A DNA stretch of 10,683 nucleotides from Salinisphaera sp. UBA1666 (GTDB taxonomy: Bacteria; Pseudomonadota; Gammaproteobacteria; Nevskiales; Salinisphaeraceae): NCBI GenBank assembly GCA_002320455.1, contig DCKU01000061.1, positions 1 through 10,683 of the forward strand, in the 5' to 3' direction. Under the pieces are notes generated by a model, which ran no database searches, was not told where the DNA came from, and was given only the letters and a program-made list of their open reading frames with translations. The translations under genes were made by a program, and so were the position numbers. Positions within the stretch are counted from its first letter, which is position 1. The number at the start of each line of letters is the position of its first letter. This document shows, piece after piece, positions 1 to 5,831 of this stretch.

Positions 1-97
1 CAAGCGCTGTTTTGCGGCAATCCAGCGTTCTAGCACGCTTGCGCAGAATGACTGCGCAGCGCGCGCTACGCCTCGTCTTGCCGCAAAACAGCGCTTG
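1..97. repeat. 97-nt palindromic hairpin repeat (MITE/REP-like)
   Basis: Bases 1-20 (caagcgctgttttgcggcaa) are the perfect reverse complement of bases 78-97. Inside lies a 7-bp apical stem, 40-46 with 52-58, around the loop aatga, and the segments between (21-39 and 59-77) are partly complementary. The whole unit can therefore fold into one long hairpin or cruciform. It overlaps the last codons and stop of dusA (stop codon 66-68), so it sits at the 3' end of that transcript. No T-tract is visible on the plus-strand side, and the minus-strand side runs off the window, so a terminator role cannot be decided. The left edge may continue outside the window. I see no transposase and no clear target-site duplication. 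The family name is unknown to me. Confidence 0.85.
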
Positions 98-1106
98 GCG
101 CGGACTCGTATGAAACATCAACAGACCCTAGAGCGGCGTCGAGGACATCCAGGCCGGCGCCTGCCTGATTGCCGCGCTCAGACAACACGCGGCGCCAGTT
201 GCGACCGCCTGGCTGGCCGTGAAACAGTCCCAGCATGTGATGGGTGATATCGCGAAGCGCGCCGCCGGCCCGCAAGTGATCGGCGATATAACCGCGCATG
301 GCGGCCACGGCTTCATGGCGCGACACCGGCGGGCGGGCATCGCCAAAGAATTCGGTGTCGACCCGGGCCATGATGTACGGGTTCTTGTAAGCCTCGCGTC
401 CGATCATCACGCCGTCGACGTGGCCCAGCTGGTCGTGACAGGCGGCCAGGTCGACGAAACCACCGTTAATGCTCATGGGCAGATCGGGGAAGTCCGCCGC
501 CAGCCCGTGCACGCGGGCATAATCCAGAGGCGGCACTTCACGATTTTCCTTGGGCGACAGGCCGGACAGCCAGGCCTTGCGTGCATGTACGATCAGGCGC
601 GCGGCCCCCGCGGCCTGGATCTGGCGGGTGAAATCGGCCAGAAAGCCGTAGCTGTCCTGATGATCGATGCCGATACGTGTCTTGACCGTCACGGGAATCG
701 ACACTGCGGCTTTCATGGCCGATACACATTCGGCGACCAAGGCGGGCTCGGCCATCAGACACGCGCCGAACGCGCCGTTCTGGACTCGGTCCGACGGGCA
801 GCCTACGTTGATGTTGACTTCGTCGAAGCCTGAATCTTCGGCCAGCCGGGCGCAGTGGGCCATCTCGCCGGGCTCACTCCCGCCCAGCTGCAGCGCGATC
901 GGGTGTTCATCCGGATGAATTTTAAGAAAGCGGTGGGTATCGCCGTGGATGAGCGCCTTGCTGGTCACCATCTCGGTATACAGCAGGGCACGGCGCGTCA
1001 GCCGGCGCATGAAATAACGCTGGGTAGGCGTTGTCCAGGCCATCATCGGGGCGACCGATAGCCGCGCGCCGGACGGGATATCGCGCTGTGGGTCAAACTG
1101 ATTCAT
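66..1106 (-). CDS. dusA: tRNA-dihydrouridine(20/20a) synthase DusA
   Basis: FMN- and NADPH-dependent enzyme that reduces uridine to dihydrouridine in the tRNA D-loop, in the cytoplasm. At 346 residues it is close to the E. coli protein (about 330-345). An N-terminal TIM barrel carries the FMN-binding APMM at 19-22, the DusA block NVGCPSDRVQNGAFGACLM with catalytic Cys103, VTVKTRIGID, HARKAWLSGLSPKENRE, and MSINGG followed by GVMIGREAY. The C-terminal helical domain has HHMLGLFHGQPGGRNWRR. I place the start at the ATG at 1104-1106, because homology begins at about residue 16. An open frame continues upstream to 1253 but is not DusA-like and would cross the promoter. Two oddities: the usual APMxDWTDRHCR reads APMMAWTTPTQR here, and the last 20 residues (from GSVDVSYESA) are encoded by the repeat at the left edge. 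The gene diverges from pyrD. Confidence 0.96.
   Translation of the reverse strand: MNQFDPQRDIPSGARLSVAPMMAWTTPTQRYFMRRLTRRALLYTEMVTSKALIHGDTHRFLKIHPDEHPIALQLGGSEPGEMAHCARLAEDSGFDEVNINVGCPSDRVQNGAFGACLMAEPALVAECVSAMKAAVSIPVTVKTRIGIDHQDSYGFLADFTRQIQAAGAARLIVHARKAWLSGLSPKENREVPPLDYARVHGLAADFPDLPMSINGGFVDLAACHDQLGHVDGVMIGREAYKNPYIMARVDTEFFGDARPPVSRHEAVAAMRGYIADHLRAGGALRDITHHMLGLFHGQPGGRNWRRVLSERGNQAGAGLDVLDAALGSVDVSYESAPSAVLRQDEA
90..129 (-). repeat. Left copy of 40-bp dispersed repeat segment
   Basis: These 40 bases match the reverse complement of 10617-10656 at 35 of 40 positions. The differences are single-base changes with no gaps. The shared core includes agcgcttggcgcgg, ctcgta, gaaac and caacag. 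The segment adjoins and partly overlaps the arm of the 1-97 hairpin, so the mobile or dispersed unit probably spans at least 1-129. It lies wholly within the 3' coding end of dusA. Confidence 0.8.
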
Positions 1107-1141
1107 CCCGCTATTATCGCACTTCGAGTGCGGGGGGTCAG
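1106..1141 (-). promoter_or_regulatory. Probable dusA promoter, possibly leaderless
   Basis: Read on the minus strand, a -35-like ctgacc (1141-1136; TGAC matches the consensus TTGACA) is followed by exactly 17 bp and a -10 gataat (1118-1113; five of six match TATAAT). The expected start, 6-7 bases downstream, falls on or next to the A of the dusA ATG at 1106. The mRNA would have essentially no leader and no Shine-Dalgarno. The spacer contains a 6-bp inverted repeat with a TCG loop (1118-1132, cgcact/agtgcg) that could be an operator or chance. Confidence 0.55.
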
Positions 1142-1166
1142 CCGTGCGCGGGCGCACGCAAGCCGT

Positions 1167-1196
1167 CACAATAGTCGGCGGTTTCAACCGGCTATT
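1167..1196 (+). promoter_or_regulatory. pyrD -10-like element and 5' leader hairpin
   Basis: A weak -10 candidate cacaat (1167-1172) has no recognisable -35. It would start transcription near 1179. Bases 1170-1178 (aatagtcgg) pair with 1188-1196 (ccggctatt), with one G-U pair and a 9-base loop. A shorter hairpin, cggtt/aaccg (1179-1190), would lie at the extreme 5' end of an RNA starting near 1179, and the ATG follows at 1200. In enterobacterial pyrC and pyrD a 5'-terminal hairpin formed by start-site switching controls translation. Similarity of mechanism here is inference only. There is no strong Shine-Dalgarno. Confidence 0.35.
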
Positions 1197-1199
1197 GGT

Positions 1200-2258
1200 A
1201 TGTACTCGCTGATTCGTCCTGCGCTTTTTTCTCAAGACGCCGAGAAGGCCCATGACCGTACGTTGGCCTGGGCGGATCGGGCGCGCCCGCTAATCCAGCG
1301 TATCTACGGCGCCCGTACGCCGAGCCGACCGACGCGTTTGATGGGCTTGGATCTACCCAATCCGGTGGGTCTGGCCGCCGGCCTAGACAAGAACGCCGCG
1401 CATATCGACAGCCTGGCCGCCATGGGATTTGGCTTTATTGAGGTGGGCACGGTCACGCCCAAACCACAGCCCGGCAATGACCGGCCCCGGCTGTTTCGTC
1501 TGCCCGAGCAGCGAGCCTTGCTCAATCGTTTCGGCTTCAACAACGCCGGCGCGGCTACGCTTGTAAAAAATGTGGCAGACGCTCGCTTTGACGGCGTCAT
1601 CGGCATCAATATCGGCAAGAACAAGACCACGCCGCCCGAGCACGCCGTGGCCGACTACACCACGGCTCTGTCGATGGTCTACGACCAAGCCCACTATGTA
1701 ACGCTTAATATCTCGTCGCCCAACACGCAAGGGCTGCGCGACTGGCAAGGCAGCGACGCGCTTGATGCGCTGCTGGGCGCCGTGGTGGCCGAGCGCGACC
1801 GTTTGGCCGAAACGCGCGCTCGTTTCGTGCCCCTGGCGGTCAAGATCGCTCCCGATCTAAATGAGGCAGGCCTGGATGCCATCGTGGCCCGGCTGCGCCA
1901 CCATCGCATCGACGGCGTGATCGCCACCAATACAACCACCGCGCGTGACGCCGTACCGCCGCGCTGGCGGTCCGAGGCCGGCGGGCTGTCGGGCCGGCCG
2001 GTACGGGCCAAGGCCAACGCCGTGATCGCCGCACTTCATGCGCGCCTTGGCGATGACATACCGATCATCGGCGTGGGCGGCATGATGAGCGCGGCCGATG
2101 CGGTGGCCAAGCTAGCCGCCGGGGCCAGTGCCGTGCAGATCTATACCGGGCTTATCTATCGCGGGCCAGGACTGGTGAGCGAGGCCGCGCGTGCCATCGC
2201 GGCAAGCGATCGATCGATCGAAAGACCGTTGCTAGCGCGCCGACACGCTGTTGGCTGA
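1200..2258 (+). CDS. pyrD: Dihydroorotate dehydrogenase (quinone), class 2
   Basis: Oxidises dihydroorotate to orotate, the fourth step of de novo UMP synthesis, and passes electrons through FMN to membrane quinone. It has 352 residues against 336 in E. coli. The N-terminal MYSLIRPALFSQDAEKAH matches the short amphipathic helix by which class 2 enzymes bind the inner membrane and quinone, which fixes the ATG at 1200. An in-frame GTG upstream at 1128 would add 24 Arg-rich residues unlike the family. Visible motifs are NPVGLAAGLDKN, EVGTVTPKPQPGNDRPRLFRL, NRFGFNN, GINIGKNKTT, NISSPNT with the catalytic base Ser173, AVKIAPD, TNTT, GGLSG, GVGG and QIYTGLIYRGP. The last dozen residues (after SDRSIERP) extend beyond the typical end and overlap the opposing hydrolase gene. 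Confidence 0.97.
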   Translation: MYSLIRPALFSQDAEKAHDRTLAWADRARPLIQRIYGARTPSRPTRLMGLDLPNPVGLAAGLDKNAAHIDSLAAMGFGFIEVGTVTPKPQPGNDRPRLFRLPEQRALLNRFGFNNAGAATLVKNVADARFDGVIGINIGKNKTTPPEHAVADYTTALSMVYDQAHYVTLNISSPNTQGLRDWQGSDALDALLGAVVAERDRLAETRARFVPLAVKIAPDLNEAGLDAIVARLRHHRIDGVIATNTTTARDAVPPRWRSEAGGLSGRPVRAKANAVIAALHARLGDDIPIIGVGGMMSAADAVAKLAAGASAVQIYTGLIYRGPGLVSEAARAIAASDRSIERPLLARRHAVG

Positions 2259-2777
2259 GCTATGGGCAGCCCGTACTCGTGTCAGCTGATCCCGAAAAAT
2301 CGCGTCTATGAAATCCAGAGACGCGGCCAGGCGATGATCGTCGGGCACGAGATGCAGGCGGGCACGACGACGCTTGGCAAACGCCAGGCTCGAGGCCAGA
2401 GGCACGATATCGTCATCCCAACCGTGCACGACTTCGGTATCATACGGGCAGCCGGCCGGATCTCCCGGATAACCGTCCATATACAGCGCCGGAGCCATGA
2501 GAAATAGCGCCGCCGGGTTCAGGGTGGCCGCCGCCATGGCACTGACATAGCCGCCCATGGATGAGCCGACCAGAACCAGCGGCGTGCCCTGCGGGTTGTG
2601 CGATAAGAGGTGTTCGAGTCGCGCCTGGGGCGAGTCGATGCCCTGATAATCGATGGAGGTCACGCGAAACCCTAGCTCACGGGCTGAGGCCGCCAGCCGC
2701 GTGATCTTGGATCCCCAAGGCCCGCTTTCCTTGCCGTGGGCAAAGATCGCGGTCGGGTGCGTGTAGTCGTCTTGCAT
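2232..2777 (-). CDS. Small alpha/beta-fold hydrolase (esterase-like)
   Basis: Predicted soluble cytoplasmic serine hydrolase of 181 residues with no signal peptide. After the first strand comes AHGKESGPWGS (13-23, oxyanion-side loop). The nucleophile elbow is GSSMGGY with Ser73. HGWDDDIVP (118-126) supplies the acid (Asp122 or Asp123), and DDHRL supplies His148. The small size without a cap resembles the YqiA/UPF0227-like and dienelactone-hydrolase-like groups. The substrate is unknown. The ATG at 2775-2777 is chosen because a TTG at 2792 adds only five residues, but neither has a good Shine-Dalgarno, so the start is uncertain. Its 3' end overlaps the pyrD 3' end by 27 bp tail to tail. It diverges from the 92-residue membrane protein gene. 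Confidence 0.85.
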   Translation of the reverse strand: MQDDYTHPTAIFAHGKESGPWGSKITRLAASARELGFRVTSIDYQGIDSPQARLEHLLSHNPQGTPLVLVGSSMGGYVSAMAAATLNPAALFLMAPALYMDGYPGDPAGCPYDTEVVHGWDDDIVPLASSLAFAKRRRARLHLVPDDHRLAASLDFIDAIFRDQLTRVRAAHSSANSVSAR

Positions 2778-2779
2778 CG

Positions 2780-2809
2780 TGGACGCGGACAAAAATTTAC
2801 GTCTACTAT
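2780..2809 (+). promoter_or_regulatory. Candidate promoter for the membrane protein/hydrolase pair
   Basis: In the 65-bp divergent gap a -35-like tggacg (2780-2785) and a -10-like tactat (2804-2809) are separated by 18 bp, each matching consensus at four of six positions. The AT-rich patch aaaaattta between them stands out against the GC-rich surroundings. It could also serve the minus-strand hydrolase gene through taaatt (2799-2794). Both readings are weak. Confidence 0.3.
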
Positions 2810-2842
2810 GCCACGAGCCTTCACGAACAGCCGGGAGCCTGT

Positions 2843-3121
2843 TTGATCGTTGTCCGCCTGTTCAATCGCCTGATAGCCGCCCTGGCGCTCGGCGCCACCG
2901 GAATCGGCTTCGTACTCTGCGGTCTCGCCGCGGGCCTGGGTACCACCGACGGACGATGGGACGACATCGTGACCGCTACCGAGCTGGGGCTGGTGGTATC
3001 GCTCATCGCTTTGGGTGCAAGCTGGCTGTTCGAGCGCAGACACCCGGCACGCTGGGCGGGCGAGGCCACGCTGGTGCTAGCGGTGATTGCGTCCCTGATC
3101 TACGGCCTGGTGCTGCGCTGA
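2843..3121 (+). CDS. Small hypothetical inner-membrane protein, three TM helices
   Basis: A 92-residue hydrophobic protein that I do not recognise. Three probable membrane helices lie at about residues 8-32, 45-64 and 72-91, joined by a short acidic loop (TTDGRWDD) and a basic loop (ERRHPARW). The start is a TTG at 2843, supported by the Shine-Dalgarno gggag at 2833-2837 with 5-nt spacing. Alternative starts have no comparable site. Its stop TGA shares one base with the ATG of the next gene (tgatg, 3119-3123), so translation of the two is probably coupled and the products may work together. It could be a partner or anchor for the membrane hydrolase. No conserved catalytic residues are apparent. 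Confidence 0.75.
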   Translation: MIVVRLFNRLIAALALGATGIGFVLCGLAAGLGTTDGRWDDIVTATELGLVVSLIALGASWLFERRHPARWAGEATLVLAVIASLIYGLVLR

Positions 3122-4563
3122 TGCAATCTCTCCCCGATCCTTCCCCCATGCGCTGGCAGCCGCGGCGCTTCAAGTCGGCCGTTCTCGTCGTGGCCGTGGG
3201 CATCGTCTGGCTGGCGAGCTGCTGGGCCGCACCGTGGTGGGTGGCCATCTTGGGAACCGTGCCGGGCGTCGTGCTGATCGCCACCGGCTCGGGGCAGTTT
3301 CTCTACGCCGGCGATCGCCAGCTGCTGTATCACATGGCGCTCGCCGGGCCCGTGAGCGCGCTGCTGGCGCTGGTGGTGGGTGTCTGGGTGGGCTGGCTGG
3401 TCTGGGGCGTTCTGCTGGCCGGCGGCATCATGACTTATCTGATCGCCGGCTGGGCGCTACGCGTACAACACCCGGTGCCGCCCGGTATCGAGCCGCCCAC
3501 ACGCAAGCTCGCGTTGATCAACAAAGTGGCCGGCGACGGGGCGCTGCTGGGTTTTTTCGTCAACTGCGCGCGCGTGCCGCGCGGCAAGGCCGTCGATCAG
3601 GACGTGGCCGAGCTGCGAGCCTGGGGTGAATTGGCCGCGCGCGAGGGGTGGCTGGAGCGGCCCACGGCCATGCACGGCGCGCCGAAGCCGTTTGCCGAAG
3701 CGCCGCGGATCAAGTCTGTGAAGACGGCTGGCGTGGCCTACGAGTGGTTGACCGCGCCCTCGGCGTACGCGCCCGAACCCAACTGGCCCGGGGCCACGCG
3801 CTGGGCTGATCATCGGGCCAATCGCATTGCGCGCGCTCGGGTCATGCGCAGTCAGACAAGCGCCGGACGCCCTTGGCTGATCTGTATCCACGGCTATCGA
3901 ATGGGACACGCCGCACTCGATTTCCAGCTGTTCGACGTCGACAAGCTGCACAAGCAGATGGGCATGAATCTCTTGATGCCGGTGCTGCCGCTGCACGGCC
4001 CCCGGCGCGCGACGTTCCTGACTGGCGGCCGGTTCCTGGACGGGCCGCTCGGCGATCTGGTTCATGCCCAGGCGCAGGCGCTGTGTGATCTGCGAAGCTG
4101 TATCCACTGGATACGCGAGCAGGACCCAGAGGCACGTATTGGCGTGCTGGGCTATTCGTTGGGCGGTTATCACGCCGCCCTGTTGTCGTGTTTCGAGCCC
4201 GAACTCGCCTGTGTCATCGCCGGGATTCCCATGACCGATATCCCGGCGACACTCTGGCAGCACCTGCCGACCGCGCATGCCGACTATCTCGAGGCCTGTG
4301 GCTTGTCGGTGGCCTCGGTCAACGCCCGGCTGGGGGCGGTCTCACCGCTTGCCATGCCGTGTCGCGTGGCGCGCGAACGTCGTTATATCTTTGCCGCCAC
4401 CGCCGACCAGCTCATCGCCCCGGAGCAGCCCTCGGCGCTCTGGCGACACTGGGACGATTGTCAGATGCAATGGTACGACGGCTCGCACTTGTCGGTGCGA
4501 CACGAAGACAAGGTCGTCCCGTTTATTGATCGGGCGCTGCGCGAAACCGGTATGTGTGCTTGA
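3121..4563 (+). CDS. Membrane-anchored alpha/beta hydrolase, ABHD18/DUF2048-like
   Basis: 480 residues. The N-terminal part is membrane-embedded, with about four helices near 19-37, 38-56, 72-92 and 93-113. A linker rich in charge and proline follows, then a hydrolase domain from about 250 to the end. That domain shows IHGYRMGH (256-263) as the oxyanion region, MPVLPLHGPRR, the nucleophile elbow GYSLGGY with Ser346, ADQLIAP with Asp429, and GSHLSVRHE with His456, so a full Ser-Asp-His triad is present. The LPLHGPRR and D-R-x-x-x-x-W-I pattern before the elbow recalls the ABHD18/DUF2048 group, from memory and not tested. Substrate unknown; a lipid or acyl ester at the inner membrane is inference from the anchor. 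The ATG at 3121 overlaps the previous stop. The same frame is open further upstream, but that part is a shadow of the 92-residue gene. Confidence 0.85.
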   Translation: MQSLPDPSPMRWQPRRFKSAVLVVAVGIVWLASCWAAPWWVAILGTVPGVVLIATGSGQFLYAGDRQLLYHMALAGPVSALLALVVGVWVGWLVWGVLLAGGIMTYLIAGWALRVQHPVPPGIEPPTRKLALINKVAGDGALLGFFVNCARVPRGKAVDQDVAELRAWGELAAREGWLERPTAMHGAPKPFAEAPRIKSVKTAGVAYEWLTAPSAYAPEPNWPGATRWADHRANRIARARVMRSQTSAGRPWLICIHGYRMGHAALDFQLFDVDKLHKQMGMNLLMPVLPLHGPRRATFLTGGRFLDGPLGDLVHAQAQALCDLRSCIHWIREQDPEARIGVLGYSLGGYHAALLSCFEPELACVIAGIPMTDIPATLWQHLPTAHADYLEACGLSVASVNARLGAVSPLAMPCRVARERRYIFAATADQLIAPEQPSALWRHWDDCQMQWYDGSHLSVRHEDKVVPFIDRALRETGMCA

Positions 4564-4570
4564 TACCGTG

Positions 4571-4600
4571 TTGTGGGCTAGTCCGGGGGCGCGTCAGAAT
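4571..4600 (+). promoter_or_regulatory. Candidate promoter for the ketoacyl synthase gene
   Basis: In the 73-bp gap before the synthase gene, ttgtgg (4571-4576) and cagaat (4595-4600) sit 18 bp apart. The -10 matches four of six consensus bases and the -35 only three. An alternative -10 tataaa (4608-4613) has no partner -35. Bases 4592-4607 match 1164-1179, upstream of pyrD, at 15 of 16 positions. The Shine-Dalgarno gaggag (4624-4629) lies 7 nt before the GTG start and is the best in the window. Confidence 0.3.
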
Positions 4601-4636
4601 AGTCGGCTATAAAATTCTAGAACGAGGAGCAGTCAA

Positions 4637-5758
4637 GTGAATCAAGTCGTCGTGTCGGCCACGGGGCTGTATAACCCGCCCGAGTCGATTTCCAACGAAG
4701 AGCTCGTTGCCTCGTTCAACGCCTACGTCGATCGCTACAACGCTGATCACGCCGACGCGATTGCCGCGGGCCAGCTTGCACCGCTGTCGCATTCCAACGC
4801 CGAGTTCATCACCAAGGCTTCGGGCATCGAATCGCGCTACGTCGTCGACAAGGCCGGGATTCTGGACCCGGAGATCATGGCGCCACGGATCCGTACCCGC
4901 TCCAACGACGAGCCCTCGATCCAGTGTGAAATGGCGTTGGCCGCTATCGATGACTGCCTGCGCGCGGCCGGCCGACAAGCCTCGGATATCGACGCGATCC
5001 TCGTGGCCTGTTCCAACCTGCCGCGGCCGTACCCGGCGCTGGCCGTCGAGGTGCAGGAATATTTAGGCGGCGGCGCCTTCGGCTTTGATTTGAACGTGGC
5101 CTGTGCCTCGGCGGCTTTCGGCATCCAGACCGGCGCCGATATGATCCGCTCGGGCACCGCGCGTCGCGTGTTGATGGTCAACCCGGAAATCTGCAGCGCC
5201 CATCTTAATTTCCGCGATCGTGACAGCCATTTCATCTTCGGTGACGTGTGCACCGCCGCGCTGCTCGAACACGCCGACGATGTCGCGGCCGGGCAGGGCT
5301 TTGACGTGCTGGGCACTCACCTGCAGACGAAGTTTTCCAACAACATCCGTAACAATTTCGGTTTCTTGAATCGCTCGGAAATTGAGCCTCGCCCGGATGC
5401 CGATCGGCTGTTCGTGCAAAACGGCCGCCGCGTATTCAAGGACGTGGGTCCGATGGTGGCCGAAATGATCGTCGATCACCTGGCCGAGCACGGTCTCGCC
5501 GCTGCAGATGTGCGCCGGCTCTGGCTGCACCAGGCCAACATCAACATGAACACACTGATCGCCAAGCGTGTTCTGGGCCGCAACGCCGAAGCTCACGAGT
5601 TGCCGGCGGTGTTTGCCGAATACGGCAACACCAGTTCGGCCTCGCCGGTCATCGTGTTGCATAAATACGGCGCCGACCTCGCCGGGGGAGACGTCGGCGT
5701 GATGGCCGGTTTCGGTGCCGGCTATTCGGCCGGCAGCGTGATCTTGCGTCGGCGCTGA
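4637..5758 (+). CDS. Beta-ketoacyl-ACP synthase III, long FabH-family type
   Basis: Thiolase-fold condensing enzyme that joins an acyl-CoA starter to malonyl-ACP to begin or feed fatty acid synthesis. The catalytic triad is visible: Cys156 in NVACASAAFG, His298 in LWLHQANINMN and Asn331 in EYGNTSSAS. The C-terminal GFGAGYSAGSVIL is typical of the family. At 373 residues it is clearly longer than housekeeping FabH (about 317). Extra N-terminal sequence (ELVASFNAYVDRYNADHADAI) and the block LNFRDRDSHFIFGDVCTA mark the longer subgroup found in Pseudomonas and Acinetobacter. A pseudomonad enzyme of FabH type, PA3286, is reported to take octanoyl-CoA from beta-oxidation into fatty acid synthesis. 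Membership of that functional group is inference, so no symbol is given. The GTG start is fixed by the strong gaggag. Confidence 0.92.
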   Translation: MNQVVVSATGLYNPPESISNEELVASFNAYVDRYNADHADAIAAGQLAPLSHSNAEFITKASGIESRYVVDKAGILDPEIMAPRIRTRSNDEPSIQCEMALAAIDDCLRAAGRQASDIDAILVACSNLPRPYPALAVEVQEYLGGGAFGFDLNVACASAAFGIQTGADMIRSGTARRVLMVNPEICSAHLNFRDRDSHFIFGDVCTAALLEHADDVAAGQGFDVLGTHLQTKFSNNIRNNFGFLNRSEIEPRPDADRLFVQNGRRVFKDVGPMVAEMIVDHLAEHGLAAADVRRLWLHQANINMNTLIAKRVLGRNAEAHELPAVFAEYGNTSSASPVIVLHKYGADLAGGDVGVMAGFGAGYSAGSVILRRR

Positions 5759-5783
5759 GCGCTGCCCGGCGGTCTCATACCCG

Positions 5784-5802
5784 CGGCGTCGCCGTCACGC
5801 CG
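5784..5802 (+). terminator. Weak terminator-like hairpin after the ketoacyl synthase gene
   Basis: A perfect 6-bp GC-rich stem (cggcgt 5784-5789 with acgccg 5797-5802) encloses a 7-base loop and is followed by ttctgtcattcgtct, which is only moderately T-rich. It lies in the 73-bp gap before pepN. It may attenuate or end the upstream transcript, but the missing T-run makes this doubtful. I found no convincing pepN promoter or Shine-Dalgarno in the rest of the gap. Confidence 0.25.
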
Positions 5803-5831
5803 TTCTGTCATTCGTCTATCTCGCCTGATTT

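Noticed and set aside
219..833. 204-residue plus-strand open frame opposite dusA
   Set aside because: It lies fully antisense to the conserved dusA coding region, and its translation has no recognisable domain. GC-rich coding DNA often leaves such frames open.
2209..2220. Tandem GATC run at the end of pyrD
   Set aside because: Three adjoining GATC sites within coding DNA are too short to call an origin or SeqA-type cluster, and no DnaA boxes or AT-rich region accompany them.
2779..3120. In-frame upstream extension of the membrane hydrolase to 2779
   Set aside because: The extension is Arg-rich and non-hydrophobic and overlaps the whole 92-residue gene. The tgatg junction at 3119-3123 is a better start.
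3457..4278. 273-residue minus-strand open frame inside the membrane hydrolase gene
   Set aside because: The plus strand here encodes a hydrolase with a complete catalytic triad. The antisense product is low-complexity and rich in Arg, Gln and His with no family signature.
4564..4636. Three intergenic gaps of exactly 73 bp (4564-4636, 5759-5831, 9207-9279)
   Set aside because: The three sequences do not align apart from generic GC-rich composition, so the equal lengths look coincidental.
5805..5822. Possible second Pho box before pepN (CTGTCAT at 5805-5811)
   Set aside because: Only one good unit is present. The next 11-bp step reads CTATCTC and the preceding one does not match, so chance is likelier.
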